From assembly GCF_039524395.1 (NCBI RefSeq), contig NZ_BAAAGO010000032.1: a stretch of 64,000 bases of DNA; one strand, given 5' to 3'. Shown piece by piece: positions 35,505 to 42,954 of this stretch. The notes under the pieces are model-generated. The model was not told the DNA's origin, made no database searches, and saw only the letters and a program-made list of their open reading frames with translations. A program made the position numbers and the translations under genes. The DNA is from Micropruina glycogenica (GTDB lineage Bacteria > Actinomycetota > Actinomycetes > Propionibacteriales > Propionibacteriaceae). Numbering within the stretch: the stretch's first letter is position 1; each line of letters starts with the position of its first letter.

Positions 35505-35984
35505 ATGACGTTAGTGGGGCGCGCAGGCGTGCTTAGTCTCAGCATTGGCGTGGCGATCGCACTCACCGGGTGCATCGCCACACCTTTGTCGACGCCTGAT
35601 ATGCCCACCGCCTCGCCAGGCCCCACCCAGATCAATAGCGGCTTGGAACTCGATCGGTCTCTGCGGGCCGGGCAGCACCAGCCGTCTTTCGGACGACTTC
35701 TCGCGGCGACCCAAAGCGGCGGCGTGATGACCATTCAGGTGCAACTTGAGCAGATCACAGGTGCGGTCATAGCGGTGTTCGTATGCTCAGGTGAGATGGC
35801 CGGCCCATCCGTAACTCTTCGCCGAGGCGGCAAGACCCTGCTGCGCGTCTGGACAGACGGGTGCGATCAGTCAAAGCTCTACAGCGGCCAGAGTGAACCA
35901 ATCGGCCAAGGCGGCCCGGCAGAGCTGGTTGTTGCGGCACCCGACGGTGTGCGCTTCGCGCTGGTCTTGGAGGAAGTTGCATAG
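35505..35984 (+). CDS. small lipoprotein paired with the secreted protein
   Basis: A 159-residue lipoprotein: the signal peptide ends in IALTGC with the lipidated Cys at residue 23. The mature domain of about 130 residues is strand-rich (MTIQVQLEQITGAVIAVFVCSG, VTLRRGGKTLLRVW, GPAELVVAAPDGVRFALVLEE) with two further cysteines. I do not recognise the family. I start at the ATG at 35505, 8 bp after the stop of the secreted-protein gene; an in-frame TTG at 35493 would overlap it. The pairing suggests joint expression. Confidence 0.65.
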   Translation: MTLVGRAGVLSLSIGVAIALTGCIATPLSTPDMPTASPGPTQINSGLELDRSLRAGQHQPSFGRLLAATQSGGVMTIQVQLEQITGAVIAVFVCSGEMAGPSVTLRRGGKTLLRVWTDGCDQSKLYSGQSEPIGQGGPAELVVAAPDGVRFALVLEEVA

Positions 35985-36088
35985 GGCTGACCAGCCGAGT
36001 GACCCCACCCGCCAGCAAACCGCCTCCGCTGTCACACACAGCGCACAGGCAGACATCAGCGCCCTTGCCAGCCGGGCTCACTGTTCTC

Positions 36089-36333
36089 ATGGACAGCAAG
36101 CAGAGGACCGGGCTGGCGATCGGCGCCGCAGCGATCGGGGCCGGGGCGGTGTTCGGCGTCTCGTAAGCCGTCTGCAGCAGCGTGATTCGATCACGAGCGC
36201 AACCGGCCAGACCTCATAAGCCACAGCCAAAGCCAAGGCGGCGCTGTGGCGGCATGGGCATGAACAACCTCGCCCGTCTGGCCAAGAAGTTCGGCGTCGC
36301 CGCGACAAAGGTTACTGAGGCGATCCAGTCGTG
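36089..36333 (+). pseudogene. broken copy of the small membrane-protein gene at 39006
   Basis: Starting at an ATG at 36089, ATGGACAGCAAGCAGAGGAC matches the start of the gene at 39006 at about 90% of positions. Even the 35 bp upstream are shared, including GCTCACTGTTCTCATGG. A TAC-to-TAA change stops it after 25 codons (36164-36166). A later block, GGCATGGGCATGAACAACCTCG to GAGGCGATCCAGTC, matches codons 64-90 of the intact gene. Homology then stops abruptly at 36333, where the 143-bp repeat begins. Confidence 0.88.
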
Positions 36334-36476
36334 CGTTCGGCCGTCGCCGGGTCGTCGCCGGCGCGGCCGGTCTGCACCAGCACCCGCGCCGTCTCGTGGG
36401 CGGCATGCAACCGGGCGATGGGGTCGGACCCCTGCCCCATCAGTTCGAGCACGGCCGGGTCACGAAACGCCGGACG
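36334..36476. repeat. 143-bp direct repeat, right copy
   Basis: A near-identical copy of 33722-33864, joined without any gap to the pseudogene at its left. It carries only an internal piece of the hypothetical gene, with neither its start nor its stop, and so is not expressed as that protein. Confidence 0.9.
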
Positions 36477-36526
36477 GCGGGGAGTCGGCTGGTCACTCGG
36501 CCCCGGTTCAGCTTAACCCCCCTGGC

Positions 36527-37237
36527 TCACGCAGCCAGCGCGTCGAGAATCGCTCGCCAGGTGGCCGAGGTTGCGGCGTCCGAATACGTTGCCCGGCGCC
36601 CTGCGCAGGCGAAGCCGTGACCGACGCCGGGCAGCACCAGCAGTTCGTGCTGAACGCCGGCGGCGCCGAGCAGCGCGTCGATGTCGTCGAGATCGGGGCC
36701 TACGAGGGCGTCGTCCGAACCTGCCAGCACCAGCACGCTAGTCGCGCCCAGGTCTGCCGCACGCTGCAACGGCGCGGGCGTCGCGATCGGACCGCCCCCG
36801 TGCACCGTCCACCCGGGGTAGACGGCCACGACCACCTCGAAGGTCAGGTGCGTGGCGGCGACCAGGGCCATAAATCCCCCGACGCTGAAACCGACGATGC
36901 CGACCGGGCCTGGTTCGAGTAGGTCGCGGGTCTGGCGGATCTGCTCCACGAGGGATTCCGCCTGCAGGTCGCGCAGCAGTGCGAAACCGCGCGCTCGACC
37001 GGCGTCGTCGTAGGGCAGTTGCAAGCCGCGCTCGGTGCCCGTGAAGAGATCGACGGCGGCCACCGCATGGCCCGCCTCGGTGAGCGTGCTCATGGCCTCG
37101 TGCACCAGGTCGGTCATGCCGTACAACTCGCCGATCACCAACACGCCGCCAGGGTTGCGACGGTCAGAGCTATCGCCCTCTGGGCGGGCCACCAATGCGG
37201 AGCCGCCGCCCGGCAAGGTTCGCCACGTACCGATCAC
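36527..37237 (-). CDS. dienelactone hydrolase family protein
   Basis: A 236-residue alpha/beta hydrolase of the dienelactone-hydrolase family. GELYGMTDLV near residue 36 matches the family's active-site Glu strand, and the nucleophile motif reads GFSVGG with Ser118 (classical DLH has Cys). Asp175 in AGSDDALVGPD and His207 in GVGHGFA complete the triad. It probably hydrolyses an ester or lactone, substrate unknown. It ends facing the duplication scar and starts 30 bp from the end of the DJ-1 gene, with which it is likely co-transcribed. Confidence 0.85.
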   Translation of the reverse strand: MIGTWRTLPGGGSALVARPEGDSSDRRNPGGVLVIGELYGMTDLVHEAMSTLTEAGHAVAAVDLFTGTERGLQLPYDDAGRARGFALLRDLQAESLVEQIRQTRDLLEPGPVGIVGFSVGGFMALVAATHLTFEVVVAVYPGWTVHGGGPIATPAPLQRAADLGATSVLVLAGSDDALVGPDLDDIDALLGAAGVQHELLVLPGVGHGFACAGRRATYSDAATSATWRAILDALAA

Positions 37238-37267
37238 GAGCCCGCGTGGCTCAGTCGCGCCAACACC

Positions 37268-37909
37268 TCAACCGCGACACGTTCGGTCGATTGCGGGGTT
37301 CTGGCCCGTGATCAACCGGCCGTCCACCACCACGTGCTCGGTGAAGGCCGGGGCTTCGCGGTAGTCGGCACCCAGTTCGGCCAGCCGGTCGGCCAGCAGA
37401 ACCGGCACCACGTCGTCGACTCGGGCCGCGCGCTCTTCAGCGTTGCTGAAGCCGGTCACGGCGCGGCCCCGCACCAGCGGCTGCCCGGAGGTATCGACGG
37501 CACCCACCAGCGCCGCCGGGCCGTGGCAGACCGAGGCCACCAGACCGCCGGCGGCCCACACCGCCGAGGCAGCGGCACCGACGACCGGGCTCGTGAAGTC
37601 CCGAATGATGCCGTGTCCGCCGGCGAAGAAGACGGCCCCGTAGCGGGCGAGGTCGACCTCGGCCAGGGCCGGCGCGGCGTCGAGGTCGGCACCGGCGAAG
37701 AAGGCCTGCTGGTCGGGGTCGGCGGTGTCGAGGCCGTCGAAGGGTGGTCGCCCGCCCGCCACCGAGGCGAGGTCGACCGCCAGGCCGGCCTCGGTGAAGG
37801 CGACCCAGGGAATCGCCACCTCGGGCGCGTAGGCGCCCGTGCGGCGGCGGCCGCCCAGGTCGTCATGGCTGGTCGTCACGACCAAGACGCGAGACGGTCG
37901 ATCATTCAT
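37268..37909 (-). CDS. DJ-1/PfpI family, Hsp31-like (glyoxalase III or deglycase type)
   Basis: A 213-residue class I glutamine-amidotransferase-fold protein. The nucleophile elbow is SVCHGPAAL with Cys128 and His129; Glu30 in AYAPEVAIPW is the conserved acidic partner, and FFAGGHGIIRDF precedes the elbow. This arrangement is that of Hsp31-type proteins that convert methylglyoxal to lactate or act on glycated products. I start at ATG 37909, because the ORF's first 13 residues overlap the promoter. Divergent from the LysR gene; likely under its control together with the hydrolase. Confidence 0.85.
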   Translation of the reverse strand: MNDRPSRVLVVTTSHDDLGGRRRTGAYAPEVAIPWVAFTEAGLAVDLASVAGGRPPFDGLDTADPDQQAFFAGADLDAAPALAEVDLARYGAVFFAGGHGIIRDFTSPVVGAAASAVWAAGGLVASVCHGPAALVGAVDTSGQPLVRGRAVTGFSNAEERAARVDDVVPVLLADRLAELGADYREAPAFTEHVVVDGRLITGQNPAIDRTCRG

Positions 37910-37997
37910 CGTGGCTCCGATCTGAAAGGTGATGAGTGCGTCACTCACTGTCGGGCCTCACGAGCCATCGGCGCTACGCCAGTGACGGCATAGTCAT

Positions 37998-38013
37998 TAT
38001 CGGAATTCTGATA
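37998..38013. promoter_or_regulatory. candidate LysR operator
   Basis: TATCGGAATTCTGATA is a 16-bp inverted repeat with one mismatched pair, centred in the 126-bp gap between the DJ-1 gene and the LysR gene. It fits the T-N11-A pattern of LysR binding sites and lies 22 bp before the regulator's GTG, a good place for autoregulation and activation of the divergent operon. Confidence 0.6.
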
Positions 38014-38035
38014 GGTTGCTGCCGTCTCCGACCCG

Positions 38036-38932
38036 GTGGATCTCGAGTTGCTGCGCACCTTCGCCGCCATTCACCGCACCGGCACGCTGACCGGCGCGGC
38101 AAAGCTCTTAGGCGTGTCGCAACCCACCGTGACGGCGCGTTTGCGCTCGCTGGAGGGCCACACCGCAACCCGGCTGTTCGAAGGAGACGCACGCGGCTGC
38201 CGCGCGACACCGGCCGCCGACGAACTCGCCGCGCGACTGCACCTGCCCCTGGCAGAACTGGAGTCGGTGGCCGAATCGCTGGGCGGCCAGTCGGGCCTGG
38301 CGGGCGCAACGCTGCGCCTCGGGGCACCGGCCGAGTTCACCGAGTACGTGCTGCCCTCTGCGCTGGCCGGCCTGGCGGCGGGCGGGCTGACCACGCACGT
38401 CACGCTGGGCCTTGCCGCCGACCTGCAGCAAGGCCTGACCGCCGGCACCCTCGACCTGGTGGTGAGCACCGCCAAGCCGCCCAAGCGGACTGTGTGGCAG
38501 CCGCTGCTCGACGAGGAGTTCGTGCTGGTGGCCGCACCCCGCCTGGCGGCCGGCCTGGCTCCGCGTGCCTTGCGTGACCGCCCCGCAGCAACTCTGGGCG
38601 CTCTGCCGCTGGTGAGCTACGACGGGCAGCAGTCGATCATCAGACTATGGAGGCGCCACGTGCTCGGCGCGCCGCCGCCGGCGGCGTCGAGAGTCACTGT
38701 GCCCGACCTGCGAACAGTACGACGGCTGGTGATCGAGGGCGCCGGAATCAGCGCCCTGCCCCGCTACCTGTGCGCCTCCGAGCTTGCCGCGGGCGAGTTG
38801 GTGGTGCTGGTTGAGCCCGAGGACTCCCCCATCAACACCTTCTACCTGGTGACCCTGCGGCAGTTGCGCACCAGGCCCGCCGTCGCGGCCGCCTGGACGG
38901 CCATTCAGGGGGCAGTGCGCAACGGCGCCTGA
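38036..38932 (+). CDS. LysR family transcriptional regulator
   Basis: A 298-residue LysR regulator. The N-terminal helix-turn-helix reads LELLRTFAAIHRTGTLTGAAKLLGVSQPTVTARLRSLEGHTATRLFE, followed by the linker and the two-lobed effector domain (LRLGAPAEFTEYVLPSAL, GTLDLVVST, PLVSYDGQQSIIRLWRRH). It should control the divergent DJ-1/hydrolase genes and itself, as LysR proteins usually do. The start is GTG at 38036. Complete in length; effector unknown, though reactive aldehydes would suit the neighbours. Confidence 0.92.
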   Translation: MDLELLRTFAAIHRTGTLTGAAKLLGVSQPTVTARLRSLEGHTATRLFEGDARGCRATPAADELAARLHLPLAELESVAESLGGQSGLAGATLRLGAPAEFTEYVLPSALAGLAAGGLTTHVTLGLAADLQQGLTAGTLDLVVSTAKPPKRTVWQPLLDEEFVLVAAPRLAAGLAPRALRDRPAATLGALPLVSYDGQQSIIRLWRRHVLGAPPPAASRVTVPDLRTVRRLVIEGAGISALPRYLCASELAAGELVVLVEPEDSPINTFYLVTLRQLRTRPAVAAAWTAIQGAVRNGA

Positions 38933-39005
38933 TCACCGGGCGACTCACAGCAGAGTCCCAGGCGCGGATCAGCGCCCTGCCAGCCGAGCCCGGCTCACTG
39001 TTCTC

Positions 39006-39545
39006 ATGGAAAGCAAGCAGAAGACCGGGCTGGCCATCGGCGCGGCCGTGATCGGGGCGGGGGCGGTGTTCGGCGTCTCGTACGCCCTGGGCAGCAGCAC
39101 CAGCGAGTCGCAGGCGCAGCCGGCCGCACAAGCCTCTCAAGGAGGCGGTCAGGGCTCGGGCCGCGGCGGCCCCGGCGGCGGTGGCGCTGGCGGCATGGGC
39201 ATGAGCAACCTCGCCCCCGCGCTGGCCAAGAAGCTCGGCGTCGATGAGGCCAAGGTGACCGAGGCCATCCAGTCGGTGATGCAGGCCAACCGGCCCAGCG
39301 GTCAGCCGACCGACGGCGGTCAGCCGGGTGACGCGCCCAGCGACGGCACGCAGGCCAGCCCTGGCGCGCGACCCTCCGGCGGCGGTTTCGATCGCTCGGG
39401 TATGGAAGAGAAGCTGGCCAAAGCGATCGCCGAGAAGCTCGGCATCGACGAGGCCACGGTCACCAAGGCCATCGAAGAGGTGCGCGCCGAGCAGCGGGCG
39501 AGCCGCTCGTCCAGCGCCCAGCCGACCGCGAGCCCGTCCGCCTGA
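39006..39545 (+). CDS. small membrane-anchored protein with two LAxKLGxxxxxVTxAI repeats
   Basis: A 179-residue protein with an N-terminal membrane segment (residues 8-28, GLAIGAAVIGAGAVFGVSYAL), a Gly/Ser/Gln-rich linker, and two helical repeats: LAKKLGVDEAKVTEAIQSV at about 71-89 and IAEKLGIDEATVTKAIEEV at about 140-158. Such repeats occur in many actinobacterial exported proteins of unknown role. A second linker of Gly/Gln/Asp separates the repeats, and the C-terminus is Ser/Ala-rich. A decayed copy lies at 36089-36333. The gene converges on nusA. Confidence 0.7.
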   Translation: MESKQKTGLAIGAAVIGAGAVFGVSYALGSSTSESQAQPAAQASQGGGQGSGRGGPGGGGAGGMGMSNLAPALAKKLGVDEAKVTEAIQSVMQANRPSGQPTDGGQPGDAPSDGTQASPGARPSGGGFDRSGMEEKLAKAIAEKLGIDEATVTKAIEEVRAEQRASRSSSAQPTASPSA

Positions 39546-39626
39546 CCCACAGACCCCCCGCCGGCCGAGCTGCAGCCGATCCCCCTGGACGGTTGAGCCG
39601 CTGATCCCCTCCGACGGGACCTATCT

Positions 39627-39667
39627 ACGCACCCGGCACTCGCTCCTACCGCGACCGCCGGGTGCGT
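39627..39667. terminator. bidirectional terminator-like hairpin next to nusA
   Basis: ACGCACCCGGC (39627-39637) pairs perfectly with GCCGGGTGCGT (39657-39667) over 11 bp, with a 19-nt loop. It sits 4 bp beyond the nusA stop codon and downstream of the convergent small membrane-protein gene. It should stop nusA transcripts before the inserted region. Confidence 0.65.
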
Positions 39668-39671
39668 GACG

Positions 39672-40640
39672 CTACGCCTGGGTGTCGGGCCTGATGTCGA
39701 TGCGCCAGCCGGTCAGCCGAGCGGCCAGCCGAGCGTTCTGACCCTCGCGTCCGATCGCCAACGAGAGCTGATAGTCGGGCACGATCGCCCGGCACGACCG
39801 AGCCGCCTCGTCGGTGACGATCACCTGGCTGACCTTCGCCGGCGACAGCGCCTCTTTGACGAACACCGTGGGGTCGGCCGACCAGTCGACGATGTCGATC
39901 TTCTCTTCGTTCAGTTCGTGCATCACCGCGCGCACCCGCTGCCCCATGGGGCCGATGCAGGCGCCCTTGGCCGATACGTCGGGGTTGTGCGACTGCACGG
40001 CGATCTTGGTGCGGTGACCGGCCTCGCGAGCGATCGCCTTGATCTCGACGATGCCCTGTTCGATCTCGGGCACCTCGAGCCTGAACAGTTTCTGCACCAG
40101 GTTGGGGTGGGTGCGCGACACCACCACCTGCGGGCCGCGCAGTTCACGCCGCACGCTCACCACGTAGACCCGCAGCCGCTTGCCGTGCGAGTAGACCTCA
40201 CCGGCCACCTGTTCGGCCTGCGGCATGATCGCCTCGATGCTGCCCAGGTCGACCCGCACGGTGCGCGAGTCGCGGTCCTGTTGCACGACGCCGAGCAGAA
40301 TGTCACCCTCGACGGCCGAGAAGTGACCGTACTTCTGATCGTCTTCGGCCTGCCGGATGCGCTGGTAAATCACCTGGCGGGCGGTGGCGGCGGCGACCCG
40401 TCCGAAGTTGTCGGGAGTGTTGTCGTACTCGCCGATCTTCTGCCCCTCGTCGTCGAGTTCGGGAGCGAACACGGTGACCCGGCCCGTTTTGCGGTCGAGC
40501 TGCACCCGCGACCCGGCCACGTGGTGGTCGGTCTTCTCATAGGCGTTGAGCATGGCGTCTTCGAGCGCCTCGACCAGCACCGTCATCGGAATCTCGCGAT
40601 CGCGTTCGAGGGCGCGCAGCGCCTCCATGTCGATGTCCAT
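39672..40640 (-). CDS. nusA: transcription termination/antitermination factor NusA
   Basis: NusA binds RNA polymerase and nascent RNA and modulates pausing, termination and rRNA antitermination. The 322-residue product has the N-terminal polymerase-binding domain (EALRALERDREIPMTVLVEALEDAMLNAY), an S1 domain (EVYSHGKRLRVYVV end) and two KH domains (RTHPNLVQKLFRLEVPEIEQGIVEIKAIAREAGHRTKIAV; SLAIGREGQNARLAARLTGWRIDI). It lacks the C-terminal acidic repeats, as in other actinobacteria. GGAG lies 5 nt before the ATG at 40640; a GTG at 40646 overlapping the rimP stop is an alternative start. Confidence 0.95.
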   Translation of the reverse strand: MDIDMEALRALERDREIPMTVLVEALEDAMLNAYEKTDHHVAGSRVQLDRKTGRVTVFAPELDDEGQKIGEYDNTPDNFGRVAAATARQVIYQRIRQAEDDQKYGHFSAVEGDILLGVVQQDRDSRTVRVDLGSIEAIMPQAEQVAGEVYSHGKRLRVYVVSVRRELRGPQVVVSRTHPNLVQKLFRLEVPEIEQGIVEIKAIAREAGHRTKIAVQSHNPDVSAKGACIGPMGQRVRAVMHELNEEKIDIVDWSADPTVFVKEALSPAKVSQVIVTDEAARSCRAIVPDYQLSLAIGREGQNARLAARLTGWRIDIRPDTQA

Positions 40641-40642
40641 GA

Positions 40643-41119
40643 TCACTCCTGTTCGTCGTCGAGGCTGCGGTTGAGCTCGAGCTTCACCTGGGCCTTGTCG
40701 ATCTGCTGCAGCGGCACCGTGCGCTGCTCACCCTCGACATCGAGGGTGAGTCGCCCGTCGGCGACGGCCACGATGCGGCCGGTCAGTCGCTCCGACTCGG
40801 TGGTCAGGGCCACCAGCCGTCCGACGTTGCGCCGAAAGTGCTTCTCTTCGGTGAGCGGACGGCTGACGCCCCGCGAGCTGACCTCGAGCGTCCACGGTTG
40901 GCTGCCCATGGCGGGCGCGTCGTCGAGCACCTTCGAGATGGCCCGGGTGGCGTCGGCGATCTCGTCCAAGGACGGGCCGCGGCCCTCGGGGCCGTCGCCG
41001 TCGAGAAAGATGCGCACCACGCGGCGCTTGCCGGCGGGCAGAACGTCGACCCGATCGACTTCGAGACCACAGGAGGCGACCACGGGGGCCACCAGTGACG
41101 TGACGGTTGCCGGTTCCAC
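40643..41119 (-). CDS. rimP: ribosome maturation factor RimP
   Basis: RimP helps assemble the 30S subunit. The 158-residue product has VVASCGLEVDRVDVLPAGKRRVVRIFLDGD, GPSLDEIADATRAISKVLDD and LEVSSRGVSRPLTEEKHFRRNVGRLV, the family's two domains. The GTG at 41119 is preceded by GGAGGACGTTCC, so I prefer it to the far upstream ATG. It abuts nusA (3-nt gap or 4-nt overlap depending on the nusA start) in the canonical rimP-nusA pair, and diverges from the DUF4439 gene. Confidence 0.94.
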   Translation of the reverse strand: MEPATVTSLVAPVVASCGLEVDRVDVLPAGKRRVVRIFLDGDGPEGRGPSLDEIADATRAISKVLDDAPAMGSQPWTLEVSSRGVSRPLTEEKHFRRNVGRLVALTTESERLTGRIVAVADGRLTLDVEGEQRTVPLQQIDKAQVKLELNRSLDDEQE

Positions 41120-41202
41120 GGAACGTCCTCCTCGATGCAATTGTCTCGATGCGATTGTGCGGTGCAGTTGTCGGGTCGAGTTTAACCGGTAGCGTCGGGG
41201 CC

Positions 41203-42147
41203 GTGATCGGACGGCGTGCATTGCTGATCGGCGGCGCGCTCGGGCTGACCGGCATGGCCGGCTGCGGCGTGGTGAACGTCACGCTGCCGTGGAACCCGCC
41301 CTCGCCGCTGCCGGTGGCCGCGGCACCCGACCTGCCCGGGCAACTGGCGCGCGCCAGGGCGCTGGCCGACCACCTGATCGATCACGCCGAGGCGTGGACG
41401 CTATCGGCCCGTCAGGTGGCCTCGTTGCGCTGGTTCGCCAAGGCGGTGGACGCCCACGCGCGGGTGCTGCTGTCGAGCGACCCGGCCCGCCGGCAACAGG
41501 TGACCACGCCGCTGCCGTCCGCCAAGAAGGTGACCACCGCGACGGCGAAGGCGACCTACGCCGCCCTCACTGCGCTGTTGGCCACCCTGGCCGCCGAGCA
41601 CCGGGCCAGGGCGTTGCCCGCCGAGGGCGAGGCGGCGCTGCTGTGGGCGTCGCTGGCCGCGTTCAGCAGCACCATGGCGACACGGCTGTCGGTCGGGTTC
41701 GCCAAGCGGGGCGACGACGACACCGGGCTCACCCCCGACCTGACCGCGACGACCCGCGAGAAGGTGCTGGCGATGTGCCTTCAGGCCGCCTACAGCTACG
41801 AGCTGGCGATCGCGGCACCGTCGCTGACCGCCGACGATCAGCACCTGCTGCAGCAGCGGTTGCGCGCGTGGCGAACGCTGCGCGAGAACGTGCTGGCCGT
41901 CGGCTCCGAAGCGAGTGCCGGCCCGCCGCCGATCGGCTACGACCTGCGTCCGGCACGCAACCGAGCGGGGGCGTTCGCCCTCGCCGTTCAGACCGAAACC
42001 GCGGCCCTGCCGATCTTCGGTGGGTGGGTGGCGGGCACTGCCGTCAAGTCGGAACGCAGCGTGGGTGTGGGCGCCCTCGCGGGCGCCAACACCGCCCTGG
42101 TTCGTTTCGGCGGCAACGCGCTGCGCTGGCCGGGCTGGCCGGCGTGA
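41203..42147 (+). CDS. DUF4439 ferritin-like lipoprotein
   Basis: A 314-residue lipoprotein: RRALLIGGALGLTGMAGC, with the lipidated Cys at residue 21, is preceded by paired arginines. The mature half from about residue 190 has helical blocks LAMCLQAAYSYELAI, LRAWRTLRENVL and FALAVQTETAALPIFGGWVAG that match DUF4439 ferritin-like four-helix bundles. A gene of this family normally sits next to rimP in actinobacteria, as here. Function unknown; the metal ligands are not obvious. Start GTG at 41203, convergent with the TSUP gene. Confidence 0.78.
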   Translation: MIGRRALLIGGALGLTGMAGCGVVNVTLPWNPPSPLPVAAAPDLPGQLARARALADHLIDHAEAWTLSARQVASLRWFAKAVDAHARVLLSSDPARRQQVTTPLPSAKKVTTATAKATYAALTALLATLAAEHRARALPAEGEAALLWASLAAFSSTMATRLSVGFAKRGDDDTGLTPDLTATTREKVLAMCLQAAYSYELAIAAPSLTADDQHLLQQRLRAWRTLRENVLAVGSEASAGPPPIGYDLRPARNRAGAFALAVQTETAALPIFGGWVAGTAVKSERSVGVGALAGANTALVRFGGNALRWPGWPA

Positions 42148-42156
42148 ATCTGGCGT

Positions 42157-42954
42157 TCAGCCCCAGTAGGTGAAGAAGGTGTCCCAGGCCAGCTTGATCG
42201 CCAGGGCCCCGACCACCAGCAGACAGACCTTGCGAATGAACGCGTTGCCGCGGGTCAGGGCGGTGCGGGCGCCGAGGTAGCCGCCGGTCAGGTTCGCCAC
42301 CCCCATCGCCAGGCCGAGGCCCCACAGAATGTTGCCGGTGATCGCGAACGCCACGATCGCGGACGCGTTGGTGGTGAGGTTCGCCAGTTTCGCCAGTGCG
42401 GTCGAGGCCAGAAAGTCGTGCCCGATCACGCTCACCAGGGCGAGCACGAAGAAGGTTCCGGTGCCGGGCCCGATGAAGCCGTCCCACAACCCCACCACCA
42501 GGCCGATGGCCGCCATGCGCAGTCGCGCGTCGTTGCCGGTGTGCTTCACCGCGGCGTGCAACCCGAGATTCGGCCGCCGCCACGTGTACCAACCCACGCT
42601 CACCACGGCGAACAGCACCAGCGGCGTGAAGTGCTGCCGGGGCAGAAAGTGGGTGAGCTGCGCCCCCGTCCACGACCCGATCGCCGCGGCGACCAGCAGC
42701 GGCCACGCCAGCCCCCAGTCGACCTTGATGGTGCGCAGGTAGGTGAGGCTCGCGGTCAGCGTGCCCATGAACGACGGCAGCTTGTTCGTGCCCGCAATGG
42801 TGGCCACCGGGGTGTCGGGCGGCAGCCCGATCAGCAGTGCGGGCAACTGAATCAAGCCGCCCCCGCCCACCACCGCGTCGATCCAACCCGCCAGAAAGGA
42901 CGCCAGCACCAGCAATGCCAGGGTGAGCAGGGGCAGCTCCAGGCCCGCGGTCAT
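42157..42954 (-). CDS. TSUP (TauE/SafE) family membrane transporter
   Basis: A 265-residue protein with about eight helices. The repeated signatures GWIDAVVGGGGLIQLPALLIGLPPDTPVATIAGTNKL and GLWDGFIGPGTGTFFVLAL are those of the TauE/SafE family, which exports sulfite, sulfoacetate or related anions. The substrate here is unknown. The ATG shares an A with the proS stop codon (TGATG), so the two are translationally coupled. Complete in length. Confidence 0.92.
   Translation of the reverse strand: MTAGLELPLLTLALLVLASFLAGWIDAVVGGGGLIQLPALLIGLPPDTPVATIAGTNKLPSFMGTLTASLTYLRTIKVDWGLAWPLLVAAAIGSWTGAQLTHFLPRQHFTPLVLFAVVSVGWYTWRRPNLGLHAAVKHTGNDARLRMAAIGLVVGLWDGFIGPGTGTFFVLALVSVIGHDFLASTALAKLANLTTNASAIVAFAITGNILWGLGLAMGVANLTGGYLGARTALTRGNAFIRKVCLLVVGALAIKLAWDTFFTYWG

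Noticed and set aside
36182..36922. 246-codon plus-strand frame across the duplication scar
   Set aside because: It fuses the pseudogene, the 143-bp repeat and the antisense of the hydrolase gene; no coherent protein.
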